Shown one piece after another: positions 6,903 to 15,264 of a stretch of DNA of 27,294 nucleotides. Made by a program: the position numbers and the translations under genes. The stretch is from CAUPWF01 sp036656795 (lineage in GTDB: Bacteria > Bacillota > Clostridia > Lachnospirales > Lachnospiraceae), in assembly GCA_036656795.1 (NCBI GenBank), contig JAVXHR010000024.1, positions 1 through 27,294 on the forward strand, in the 5' to 3' direction. A model generated the notes under the pieces. That model had not been told where the DNA came from, did no database searches, and was given only the letters and a program-made list of their open reading frames with translations. How positions within the stretch are numbered: position 1 is the first letter of the stretch; each line of letters starts with the position of its first letter.

Positions 6903-8648
6903 TCAAATAGGTAAACTATCCTTTATGCACAATGCCCCATAGCCAACGATTGGATTCGGATACTCCGTAAATCCAGGCAGTGGCTTTGTTCCTCTGTGAA
7001 GATATGCTTTGACCTTCTCCCCATACAAGTAACTATCATTTCCATTTATAATTCCCCACTCCATTAAAAGTGCGGCACCTCCTGCCACAAATGGCACAGC
7101 AAATGATGTTCCACTCACCATTTCATATGTTTTTCGATTCGTAGTTGTAATTACATTTACCCCAGGAGCTACCAGATCTGGTTTGCTGATACCACTCCCC
7201 TTAAGATACCCTCTTCCCGAAAAATCCGCATAAGTAAGCGTTTGTGCATCATAGGCACCTACTGCTATTGCACGACTTGCAGTTGATGGTATTGTGAGTG
7301 TTTTGTTTTCTGTTGGAAATAAAAATCCGGTCCCCGGATTCAATACATTTTCACTTGGAAGCCATAGTTCATAATTTCCTACTTTTATTTTCCGAGGAAA
7401 TAATACAATCTGCCATACACCACTATCCACATAGGTGCTTTTTGGTAGAAACTCAATATATATTTCCTGCTGAATACTATAGGGACTTGGTTCTCCGTAA
7501 TATATTAGCAGTTCTGTTTGGCCGATAAAGAATCGTTGCGGTCCCAATATTGGTTGGATAGGACCAACAACAATTCCCGATGGTGTAATCAGTGATATCT
7601 CTATGTCATCTACATAATATTTCCATATCTGTACATTCAGAGCTGTTTGGTTTTTCTGTATTGCTAATTCAATGTTCACTTCCTCATCATTGCGTAAGAT
7701 TCCAGAAGTATGACCTGCTGTAACCCCCTCATTTCCTGTTCCAATACAAATTACATTTTTCCCGATATCTGCCATATCATCAATAAATCGTTCTAATAGC
7801 GATGTTCCATCATGGGAACCATACGTATTTCCAAAACTAATATTAATAGCAATGGGTTGTCTTAATTCCACGGATTTTCGAATTACATAGTCTATCGCCT
7901 GGATTAATTCCGTTGTTTTTGGAAATCCACCACTTCTGGTACTGCCCAATTTTACAATCACCATTTCGCTTTGACTTGCTACTCCTGCATAAAGTCCATC
8001 ACTTCCCGTTCCGTTTCCAACTGCAATTCCCGCAACCGAAGTACCATGTCCTGAGACATCTTGACTAGGCACAATCCGAAGTCGTTCAGCTCTAGTTGAT
8101 TGAGACAATGCCACATTAATTTCTTCCCGTGTGTACTCTGTCCCTAATGTGTAGCCCTGTGGTGGATTACCCATAACCGTCTGATCCCACAACACCCGAA
8201 TCCTTGTACTGCCATCTGGATTTCTAAAATCCAGATTTTCATATGCAATTCCCGAATCAATTATTCCAACCAGCACCCCATTTCCATGCAACGAAAAACG
8301 AGTGGTCTGCACTGATGTAATACAGGACACTCGTCTTCCATTTGACACTTGAAAAAATAATCGTTTTGGTTTTTCAATATATTCTACCTGAGATATCTGA
8401 CTCAACAAAGGAATCTTCGATTCTAAAACTGTAATAATCGCAAACTGATTTTGAAGTTCTACCACTGACAGTGCGATATCTTTTATAATATCTAAAGAGC
8501 CTGAATATTTAATAATCAGATCCCATGTTTGATCATATGGGTCATATCCAATCTCTAATTCCTGTGATTTTTCTCGTTCTTCATTCGTTGCATCTAATGC
8601 CAGATTTAAAAGATTTTCTACTTTTTGATTTTTCATAGTTATTATCAA
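6903..8648 (-). CDS. Csp-like S8 family subtilisin protease
   Basis: A 581-residue subtilase with an intact triad: D131 in GIIDSGIAY, H201 in SGHGTSVAGIA and S515 in SGTSFAVPF; N306 in GTGNEG is the oxyanion-hole residue. About 130 residues between N306 and S515 form the inserted beta domain seen in clostridial Csp-type proteases, and 'LDFRNPDGSTRI..LWDQT' after the aspartate is typical of that group. There is no signal peptide, and the first ~100 residues look like a prodomain. Csp proteases of Clostridium activate the spore cortex lytic enzyme in germination; many Lachnospiraceae carry paralogues of unknown substrate, so the role is open. It begins at a TTG overlapping the rubrerythrin stop; ATG 8636 (577 residues) is an equally possible start. 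The overlap implies translational coupling. Confidence 0.88.
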   Translation of the reverse strand: MIITMKNQKVENLLNLALDATNEEREKSQELEIGYDPYDQTWDLIIKYSGSLDIIKDIALSVVELQNQFAIITVLESKIPLLSQISQVEYIEKPKRLFFQVSNGRRVSCITSVQTTRFSLHGNGVLVGIIDSGIAYENLDFRNPDGSTRIRVLWDQTVMGNPPQGYTLGTEYTREEINVALSQSTRAERLRIVPSQDVSGHGTSVAGIAVGNGTGSDGLYAGVASQSEMVIVKLGSTRSGGFPKTTELIQAIDYVIRKSVELRQPIAINISFGNTYGSHDGTSLLERFIDDMADIGKNVICIGTGNEGVTAGHTSGILRNDEEVNIELAIQKNQTALNVQIWKYYVDDIEISLITPSGIVVGPIQPILGPQRFFIGQTELLIYYGEPSPYSIQQEIYIEFLPKSTYVDSGVWQIVLFPRKIKVGNYELWLPSENVLNPGTGFLFPTENKTLTIPSTASRAIAVGAYDAQTLTYADFSGRGYLKGSGISKPDLVAPGVNVITTTNRKTYEMVSGTSFAVPFVAGGAALLMEWGIINGNDSYLYGEKVKAYLHRGTKPLPGFTEYPNPIVGYGALCIKDSLPI

Positions 8649-9256
8649 CCCATATCACTTGCTATAAATGGTGCTAACTCCAACGGAATAAAATATCCCT
8701 TTGAATGTCTACATACCGGACAGATTCCCGGCACCTTTTTTCCTATGTGGATATGTCCACAATTTAAGCACATCCATTTACACTCTTCTGGTACTTCAAA
8801 ATAAGTTCCATTCTTTAACATGTCTGCAAGTTTTTTAAATCTTTCTCCATGTATTTTCTCTATCTCTGCTATCTGGTAAAATGCAGATGCTGCCTCGTAC
8901 ATCCCCTCTTGCTTTGCAATATCGCCAAATGTTGGATATATCTTTTCAAATTCGGCAAATTCATTATGGATGGCTGCCTGCAATTGCAACAAGGTTTCTT
9001 CTTGCGAATCTACTGGGTAGTCTCCACAGATTCGGACACTTTCCCCGGACACCGGTTCCAACAATTCATAGTAGCGCTGTGCATGTGCCCGTTCTTGGTC
9101 GGCTGTAAATAAGAATACCTGGCTAATTGCATATAATTCTTCCAATGCTGCTTTTTCTGCTGCAATGGTATAGCGATTTCTTGCCTGACTCTCTCCCGCA
9201 TATGCTTTCATAAGATTTTCTCTGGTTTTACTTGTTCTAAATTCAATTGCCATCAT
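8645..9256 (-). CDS. Rubrerythrin
   Basis: A 203-residue rubrerythrin that reduces hydrogen peroxide in anaerobes. The ferritin-like four-helix domain shows the diiron ligands E22 (GESQARNRY), E55 with H58 (DQERAHA), E99 and E102 before YPTF, and E133 with H136 (EIEKIHGERF). The C-terminal rubredoxin-like domain has two CxxC pairs, C163/C166 and C179/C182, for one iron. Length and domain order match classical rubrerythrins. AGGAG lies just before the first of two adjacent ATG codons. It overlaps the downstream protease gene. No clear PerR-type palindrome is seen in the short upstream gap. Confidence 0.95.
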   Translation of the reverse strand: MMAIEFRTSKTRENLMKAYAGESQARNRYTIAAEKAALEELYAISQVFLFTADQERAHAQRYYELLEPVSGESVRICGDYPVDSQEETLLQLQAAIHNEFAEFEKIYPTFGDIAKQEGMYEAASAFYQIAEIEKIHGERFKKLADMLKNGTYFEVPEECKWMCLNCGHIHIGKKVPGICPVCRHSKGYFIPLELAPFIASDMG

Positions 9257-9313
9257 GTCACTCCTTTCGTTCTATTAGTAGTATATAGAGATCATGCATG
9301 ACTTATTCATGAA

Positions 9314-10330
9314 TTAGTTAAAACCTATGATTCTTCTTGCCACACTGTAAACCATGGAAGATATTTTTCGTCCTGAGCGACCTGGCAGATTAATAGTCTG
9401 ACCTAAGATTCCATAACGAATCTTAAAATAAGTTCGGTAATCTCTCTTTTTTAGATACAACCATAATTCTTGTTTTTTATCTAAATCATCTAGATTCTTT
9501 GAGCGTATTGCCAAAATAGAAGATACCGTCATCATAATAGCCATGTAATTAGTCATATACTGTCTCAATCGTTTATTAGTCACTTTTTTCAGTGTATACA
9601 TATCAATCATGGTCTTCGTCACAAAAATCTGCTGATCTATCCTTTGAATCATAACCTTTTCATTTACCGACTGGTCTTCTCTTCCAATATAATAACGATA
9701 AAGATTCACATCCATATAATAGATGGTTCTTACATGTGGAAGTGGATAGTATACATAGATATTATCTACATAAAACGTGTGTTTTGGAAGTTCTAATTGA
9801 CATAATTTTAATAAATCCGTTCTGTAAATTACTGAATGCATTAAGATATATTGGTCCAATCGGAATCGGCGTATATCACTCCACCGAAATATTTGATCTT
9901 GTGGAAGTACATTTGTATAACGAACTGTTTTCTTATGAATCATGCCTTCTTTTTCATAGACATAATTCGCAACAAACATATCTACTTTTACTGACTGATG
10001 TTCAAAGTCTTTGATTACATGTAATATATTAAGCAATGCTTCTTTGTCTACCCAATCATCACTGTCAACTACTTTAAAATATTGGCCTGTGGCATTTCGA
10101 AGTCCTACATTAACTGCATCGCCATGTCCACCATTTTCTTTATCTACTGCCTTGATAATCGTAGGATATTTTGCCTCATATCTTTTAGCAATCTCACTTG
10201 TTCGGTCTTTTGAACCATCATTTATAATAATAATCTCTACATCTTCTCCACCAACTAATATTGATTCGATTGCATGTTCCATATAATCTTGTGAATTATA
10301 GCAAGGGATTGCAAAAGATATATATTTCAT
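9314..10330 (-). CDS. Family 2 glycosyltransferase
   Basis: A 338-residue GT-A fold enzyme with FAIPCYNSQDYM at the start, the nucleotide-binding IIINDGSKDRT (D38) and the metal-binding VVDSDDW (D89, D91, D92). The C-terminal 150 residues are basic and lack transmembrane helices, so it is a peripheral cytosolic enzyme. Family 2 enzymes add sugars to polysaccharides, glycolipids or glycoproteins; the acceptor cannot be told here because no other surface-sugar genes are near. The ATG is preceded by CGGAGG with proper spacing. It is divergent from the phosphofructokinase gene. Confidence 0.9.
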   Translation of the reverse strand: MKYISFAIPCYNSQDYMEHAIESILVGGEDVEIIIINDGSKDRTSEIAKRYEAKYPTIIKAVDKENGGHGDAVNVGLRNATGQYFKVVDSDDWVDKEALLNILHVIKDFEHQSVKVDMFVANYVYEKEGMIHKKTVRYTNVLPQDQIFRWSDIRRFRLDQYILMHSVIYRTDLLKLCQLELPKHTFYVDNIYVYYPLPHVRTIYYMDVNLYRYYIGREDQSVNEKVMIQRIDQQIFVTKTMIDMYTLKKVTNKRLRQYMTNYMAIMMTVSSILAIRSKNLDDLDKKQELWLYLKKRDYRTYFKIRYGILGQTINLPGRSGRKISSMVYSVARRIIGFN

Positions 10331-10362
10331 ATTTCGTCCTCCGTTCTTACAACGTCTCTAAC

Positions 10363-10391
10363 AGTATAATGCATTTCCACATGTTTTCCAA
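10363..10391 (-). promoter_or_regulatory. Promoter of the glycosyltransferase gene
   Basis: Minus strand: TTGGAA (10391-10386), a 17-base spacer and TATACT (10368-10363), about 30 bases upstream of the start codon. A good sigma-A type match. Confidence 0.6.
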
Positions 10392-10399
10392 CTGATATA

Positions 10400-10428
10400 T
10401 TGTAAATTATGAACATTTCCTATATAGT
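10400..10428 (+). promoter_or_regulatory. Promoter of the first phosphofructokinase gene
   Basis: TTGTAA (10400-10405), a 17-base spacer and TATAGT (10423-10428). It is back to back with the glycosyltransferase promoter, with only 8 bases between the two -35 elements, so one regulator could affect both. Confidence 0.65.
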
Positions 10429-10458
10429 ATATATCATATTACTATTGGAGGTAAAAAA

Positions 10459-11679
10459 ATGAAGAATATAATTGTAGGACAATCCGGTGGCCCAACTGCT
10501 GTTATCAACGGAAGTTTATATGGTGTAATTACGGAAGGATTCAAACATACAGATTCCATTGCATCTGTCTATGGCATGGTAAATGGAATTGAAGGGTTTT
10601 TACAAGATCGAATACTAGACATGAAACCACTTGTTGCTTCCGGAGATTTGGAACTTATGAAGACAACTCCCGGAGCTTTTTTAGGCTCTTGTCGCTATAA
10701 ACTTCCTGAAGATTTGGAAGACCAAGTCTATGGACAGTTGTTTGAAAAATTTAGAGAAAAGAATATTGGATATTTCTTTTATATTGGTGGAAATGATTCT
10801 ATGGACACTGTAAGTAAGCTCTCCAGATATGCGGCACGTATAAAAAGTGACATTTGTGTACTTGGTCTTCCAAAAACGGTAGACAATGACTTAGTTTCTA
10901 CCGATCACACCCCGGGATTTGGAAGTGCCGCAAAGTATGTGGCAACAACGGTTCGCGAAATTGCTATCGATGCTTCCGTCTACGATAACAAGAAATCCGT
11001 GACGATTGTCGAGATTATGGGACGACATGCCGGTTGGTTAACTGCTGCCAGTGTATTGGCAAGAAAATTCAAACAAGATAATCCTGTACTTATTTATCTC
11101 CCAGAAGTTGCTTTTGACCAAGATGATTTTATTCAAAAAGTAGACCTTGCTTTAAAAACCACCCCGAACTTGGTTCTGTGCATCTCCGAAGGCATCAATA
11201 ATGGCGACGGTACGTTTATCTGTGAATTAGCAAGTGATGTAGGAGTTGATAATTTTGGTCATAAAACCTTAGCCGGTGCAGGTAAATATCTGGAAAATCT
11301 GGTAAAAGAAAAATTGGGCGTAAAAGTGCGTTCTGTAGAACTCAATGTAAGTCAACGATGCTCTTCTACCTGTCTATCCAAAACAGACCTTGACGAAGCT
11401 ATTGCTTCTGGTTCTTATGCAGTAACTGCTGCACTGGAAGGAACAACCGGAAAGATGATTTCTTTCCTTCGTACCAGCAATGTCCCTTACAAAATGTCAT
11501 GTGGCACTGCTGATGTAGACACCATCTGCAACCAAGAACAAACCGTACCATTGGATTGGATTACAGATGACGGTTCTAATGTAAGTGAAGAATTTATCAC
11601 CTACGCTGCTCCACTAATTCAAGGACAAGTTGACGTTCCAATGAAAGATGGACTTCCTACTTTTGCATATCGCGAATAA
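10459..11679 (+). CDS. PPi-type 6-phosphofructokinase, copy 1
   Basis: A 406-residue phosphofructokinase converting fructose 6-phosphate to fructose 1,6-bisphosphate. Motifs: GQSGGPTAVINGS at the phosphate-donor loop, GGNDS (110-114), LGLPKTVDND (135-144, catalytic base D142) and MGRHAGWL (187-194). In E. coli numbering the residue after GG-x is Asp instead of Gly104 and the loop has Lys instead of Gly124; this Asp/Lys pair is the accepted signature of pyrophosphate use, so the reaction is probably reversible and PPi-dependent. The usual GGDDT is changed to GGNDS. GGAGG precedes the ATG, and the gene stands alone with its own promoter. A paralogue lies at 15265-16503. Confidence 0.88.
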   Translation: MKNIIVGQSGGPTAVINGSLYGVITEGFKHTDSIASVYGMVNGIEGFLQDRILDMKPLVASGDLELMKTTPGAFLGSCRYKLPEDLEDQVYGQLFEKFREKNIGYFFYIGGNDSMDTVSKLSRYAARIKSDICVLGLPKTVDNDLVSTDHTPGFGSAAKYVATTVREIAIDASVYDNKKSVTIVEIMGRHAGWLTAASVLARKFKQDNPVLIYLPEVAFDQDDFIQKVDLALKTTPNLVLCISEGINNGDGTFICELASDVGVDNFGHKTLAGAGKYLENLVKEKLGVKVRSVELNVSQRCSSTCLSKTDLDEAIASGSYAVTAALEGTTGKMISFLRTSNVPYKMSCGTADVDTICNQEQTVPLDWITDDGSNVSEEFITYAAPLIQGQVDVPMKDGLPTFAYRE

Positions 11680-11827
11680 TAGTTGTTCACAATTTGTTCA
11701 TTTATCATTCAAGAAACTTTCACTTCTTTAACATTGTTTCTTCATTTCTATATCATATACTAAGTATATCAAATAAGACATTTACCTAGTATTTATATAC
11801 TATTTGGAATAAACTTTTTCATAATAC

Positions 11828-11853
11828 ATGCCAAGCGACAAGTCGCTTGGCAT
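11828..11853. terminator. Perfect 12-bp inverted repeat between convergent genes
   Basis: ATGCCAAGCGAC and its exact complement are separated by two bases. A T run follows on the plus strand only after 20 bases (11871-11877), so as a classical terminator it is imperfect. Its position between the phosphofructokinase (+) and the Ig-repeat gene (-) suits a bidirectional terminator. The 148 bases before it hold nothing recognised. Confidence 0.55.
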
Positions 11854-11862
11854 CCTCCCTTT

Positions 11863-13575
11863 CTAGGGTCTTTTTTTATATCTTATATACCATCGTACTA
11901 TGACTGCAAAACTAATTGTCATTACCATAACGGTTGCCAATAGATACCACAATATCTTTTCCTTTTCTTTTTCCACTTCTTTTTCCACTTCTTTTTTCAC
12001 TTCTTTTTTTGTCTCTGTCCCTACCTCATATTTACTTTTAAATCCTAATGCTTTTTTTATAGGACGTACTGCTTTTTCCAATATGGTCTCAGGTTCTATA
12101 ATTTGAAATTTTAGGCTTCCTTTTTCTACATTACCTGCTCTGTCCTTTGCAATGACCTCTATCACATAATATGCCGGTTCTTGCAATGTATATTGATATG
12201 CCCGGCTATCTAGATTAATATCTTGTGGCTTTCCATTAATAGATATCCTTTCAATTCGGTCATTTGGATCTTCCAGCATAATTCTTGCAGTCACATCTTC
12301 CTTATATGTCTTACCTTGTTCTACCTCTCGATACTGTATCTTTGGACTTGTATGATCAATCACAAACTTTGCCTGTGCTTCTGACTGGTTTCCTGCTGCA
12401 TCTGTCGCTTTTACAAGGAGACAATGAGCGCCCTCTCTATCTACTTCACTGCCATACGTATAAAGTTTTCCATCTAATTCCATATGATAGGTATAAGTTG
12501 TGAAATCTTTTATCATTTCTTCCACACTATGGTTCCATTGAAATTTAGAAATATAAGCACCATCTAGCTCATGAACATAACCTATGATTGGATTGTTTTG
12601 ATCTACTATCATCTGTGCCTGTTTCCCACTCTGATGCCCTGCTTTATCTATCGCAGTCACTTGCATATGATAGATTCCATCTTGATCTAAATTTTGCGAT
12701 AAAACTTTGCCCCCTTCACTGTCCTTCCAAGTACCTGGTTCCAACATTGTTATCTGTCCGTCTACATCTTCTCGATATGTTTGAATACTCATAGTATCTA
12801 ATGCATTCTCATCTTCTACTCGGTATGTAATATATGCTGGTTCACTTGTGATACTATAGTTTTCTGCTCCTCTGATATCTGTTTTTGGTGCCTGTCTATC
12901 AATCCAGAGCATTTCCTTTTGTTCCGTAACATTTCCAGCACAATCGGTAATTTGTATATTACATAATATAGGCTTTCCTTTTTGTGAAGTTTCTTTTACC
13001 AAAATGGTTGTATATGCTTCTTCAACATCTGCAATACGCTTCTGGTTTACATCGCAGCAAATATGTGCAATTCCACTTCCTCCAATCCCATCTTCACCCT
13101 TGATTTGAATCGATATATCCTTACTCTGCCATCTCTGAAGTTGGTCTTTTGATTGTACTTGAATCTTTGGTTTTTTCGTATCTAGATAGATGGTTTTTAT
13201 TTCCTGATACTTCTCTTCTTTGACTCCATCCTGATTTTCCATCCAAACAGAAATGATATTTTCTCCCTCCACAAATTTTTCTTTCTCTAAGATTACTTCT
13301 TCTGAAACTCCTTTTATGCTTCCCTCTGTCTTTATTTGATTGCCACTAACAACTTGATATCTTGTGATTCTATCAGCGTCTTGATGTAAAATACTAACTT
13401 TTGGTGGTACACAATAATATCCTTTTGTACCATTTGGCTTTTCACAAGTAACTACAAACCCTTCGAGTAACTGCTCCTCCTGTTTCTCCGGTACATCATA
13501 TGCATATACATACCGTATACATAGCATCATAAGACTTACTGTAATGATTCCCATTTGTTTTATTTTCCTACCCAT
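11863..13575 (-). CDS. Exported Ig-like repeat protein with C-terminal membrane anchor
   Basis: 570 residues. Residues 1-25 are a signal peptide (GRKIKQ, hydrophobic core, YAY), and about 541-563 form a transmembrane helix followed by RYKKRP, so the bulk is outside the cell with a short cytosolic tail. The extracellular part repeats Ig-like (Big_3/cadherin-like) beta modules, marked by 'DxAGN/DKAGH' turns (DCAGNVTEQ, DKAGHQSGK, DAAGNQSEA, DRAGNVEKG) and by IDxxAPK, VDQNNP and IDHTSPK at module starts. A highly charged KKEVKKEVEKEVEKEKEK segment precedes the anchor. The ATG lies inside the end of the upstream pseudokinase gene (16-base overlap) with GGAGGGAGAGGAAG before it, so the two are translationally coupled. 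No enzyme motif is visible; an adhesive or scaffold role is inferred. Confidence 0.75.
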   Translation of the reverse strand: MGRKIKQMGIITVSLMMLCIRYVYAYDVPEKQEEQLLEGFVVTCEKPNGTKGYYCVPPKVSILHQDADRITRYQVVSGNQIKTEGSIKGVSEEVILEKEKFVEGENIISVWMENQDGVKEEKYQEIKTIYLDTKKPKIQVQSKDQLQRWQSKDISIQIKGEDGIGGSGIAHICCDVNQKRIADVEEAYTTILVKETSQKGKPILCNIQITDCAGNVTEQKEMLWIDRQAPKTDIRGAENYSITSEPAYITYRVEDENALDTMSIQTYREDVDGQITMLEPGTWKDSEGGKVLSQNLDQDGIYHMQVTAIDKAGHQSGKQAQMIVDQNNPIIGYVHELDGAYISKFQWNHSVEEMIKDFTTYTYHMELDGKLYTYGSEVDREGAHCLLVKATDAAGNQSEAQAKFVIDHTSPKIQYREVEQGKTYKEDVTARIMLEDPNDRIERISINGKPQDINLDSRAYQYTLQEPAYYVIEVIAKDRAGNVEKGSLKFQIIEPETILEKAVRPIKKALGFKSKYEVGTETKKEVKKEVEKEVEKEKEKILWYLLATVMVMTISFAVIVRWYIRYKKRP

Positions 13576-15062
13576 ACTTCCTCTCCCTCCACTTGAATAT
13601 TATATTCCTGTTGTAATTTCTTGAATTCACTGTGTTCTTGTAATTCTGGAGACTCCTTTATGTACTGTTTTAATGTTTCTGCACACACACTTCTTTCTAC
13701 CGTCGCTGTTCTACATTGCATTCGTACATACTGTAACTTTAGTTCTATAGAATGTGGATATTCTTTAATTCCCTCTTTACAATGCTCCCATGCTTGATCC
13801 ATGACTTGTTCCTCTTCATATAACTTTACAAGATGCAAGTAGATAGACTCTTTACTTTCTTTGGAATTCTCTAAGGATTGCAGTAATTCATATTGGGTAA
13901 TTGCCTTATCTGTATCACCCTTTTCCTCATATGCCATTGCAAGATAGTATCGAATCTCTGGTTCTGCAACTTGATTCATCTCGCTTTCTTTTCGGTAGGG
14001 ACTCCCGATATAACTTTCTGCCACACGAATTAATTCTTCTTTTGCTTTTGCACTATCTATGGAAGCATATACTTTTACCAAGCTATGATAATGAATTAAC
14101 CGTTCCTTGGTGGGGGCATCTGATTCTATCTTTTTTAGAAGAAGAAGCATCGCCTCCTCTGATTTCCCTTGTGGTTGTATTAGGTAATCTAATACCTGAA
14201 CGTAATATTCTGCTATTGTATTCGATAATGCAATTTGTTGAAAATATGTCTTACTTTTTATATAATCCTCTAATTTCAGAAAATATAGAAACCCTAATTG
14301 CATCTTTAGACTTTCCACTTCCTTAAGTTGTACTTGTTTTTCTACTTTTTTTTGTTCTACCGACAATTCTTTTGTTGTTTCCTTTATTGGATTATTTATC
14401 GAATGTTGCTCTTTAAATCTAAAACGTCCAAGAATAAACACACCGATAAGTAGACACAATGCCCCTAATATGAAAAACTTCTTTTTTTTATTGTGCTTTT
14501 GTTCTTTGAATTTGGGATATTCTTTTAGAATTTCTTTGACATTTTGATAATTATATTTAGAATCTTGCCTAAGACATTTATAGATGATTTTTTGATACGT
14601 ATATTCTTCTCTCTTAGTTAATGGTGGATCTACTTCACTTTTAAATAATAGAAATTGAATGGTTTTACCTAACCCATAGATATCATTTGCAACACTGGGT
14701 TTTATATAGTTTACTTGACTTGGTGGACAAAAGCAAAGTCGGATAGAACGACGATTCATTGTTTTTTTTAATATTTCATTACTGGGCGCGTTCATAGCAA
14801 GAAATGCTAACGTCTCTGCTTCTGTCACTAATAAACTGTACGGATTCACATATTGATAGCAAGGCTTTGTTTTTCCTCGATGAAACTGTTCCAATTGTCT
14901 TGAAATTCCTTGAATCCAATCAAACAATTGCCGTTTCTCTAGATAGGGATGTTCCTGTAACCATAACATCAGACTTTTCCCTTTTACACAATCTAAACTA
15001 ATATGGCATATGCTACCATGGTCTATAAGCTTTATGATTTCATACTCTTTGCTGTCTTGCAA
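13560..15062 (-). CDS. Pseudokinase-TM-TPR membrane protein
   Basis: A 500-residue protein with three parts. Residues 1-185 resemble a Ser/Thr kinase fold without catalytic residues: the position of the HRD loop reads CYQYVNPYSLLV (68-79), no DFG is present, PPSQ (113-116) replaces APE, and ANDIYGLGKTIQFLL (125-139) is a good match to the DxxSLG helix. Glycine loop and catalytic lysine are absent. Residues 196-212 form a transmembrane helix after KKKK. Residues 225-480 are TPR-like helical repeats ('YYLAMAYEEKGDTDKAITQYELL'), predicted outside the cell from the positive-inside rule. It starts with TTG 15062, 8 bases after AAGGAG; an ATG nearby is out of frame. The layout recalls EssB-type pseudokinases of type VII secretion, but no other ESX genes are in the window. 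It is the first gene of a two-gene unit. Confidence 0.7.
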   Translation of the reverse strand: MQDSKEYEIIKLIDHGSICHISLDCVKGKSLMLWLQEHPYLEKRQLFDWIQGISRQLEQFHRGKTKPCYQYVNPYSLLVTEAETLAFLAMNAPSNEILKKTMNRRSIRLCFCPPSQVNYIKPSVANDIYGLGKTIQFLLFKSEVDPPLTKREEYTYQKIIYKCLRQDSKYNYQNVKEILKEYPKFKEQKHNKKKKFFILGALCLLIGVFILGRFRFKEQHSINNPIKETTKELSVEQKKVEKQVQLKEVESLKMQLGFLYFLKLEDYIKSKTYFQQIALSNTIAEYYVQVLDYLIQPQGKSEEAMLLLLKKIESDAPTKERLIHYHSLVKVYASIDSAKAKEELIRVAESYIGSPYRKESEMNQVAEPEIRYYLAMAYEEKGDTDKAITQYELLQSLENSKESKESIYLHLVKLYEEEQVMDQAWEHCKEGIKEYPHSIELKLQYVRMQCRTATVERSVCAETLKQYIKESPELQEHSEFKKLQQEYNIQVEGEEVWVGK

Positions 15063-15127
15063 TCACATCACTCCTTCAATTTTTTATACATTACTTGGGA
15101 TTTTTTTAGAATACATTAGATAAAAAT

Positions 15128-15168
15128 TAGAATGATTACATTCTAGACTATATTTTTCTAAAAAGCAA
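15128..15168 (-). promoter_or_regulatory. Promoter and possible operator of the pseudokinase module
   Basis: Minus strand: TTGCTT (15168-15163), a 17-base spacer and TAGAAT (15145-15140). A perfect inverted repeat TAGAATG-ATTA-CATTCTA (15128-15145) covers the -10 box and could be a repressor site. The start codon is about 78 bases downstream. Confidence 0.5.
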
Positions 15169-15218
15169 GTGTTATATTTATGTTTTTGGTTTTGTATATT
15201 TGATGTATTTTACAAATG

Positions 15219-15246
15219 CAAAAACCGGCGATTTTCACATCGCCGG
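15219..15246 (-). terminator. Rho-independent terminator after the second phosphofructokinase
   Basis: On the minus strand, CCGGCGAT (15246-15239), six-base loop and ATCGCCGG (15232-15225) are followed by a T run. It ends the glycerol gene run 19 bases after its last stop codon. Confidence 0.92.
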
Positions 15247-15264
15247 CCCTCTTATGCTTTTTCT

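Noticed and set aside
9257..9313. PerR-type operator before rubrerythrin
   Set aside because: No palindrome close to the PerR box is visible; only a TATACT-like hexamer without a matching -35.
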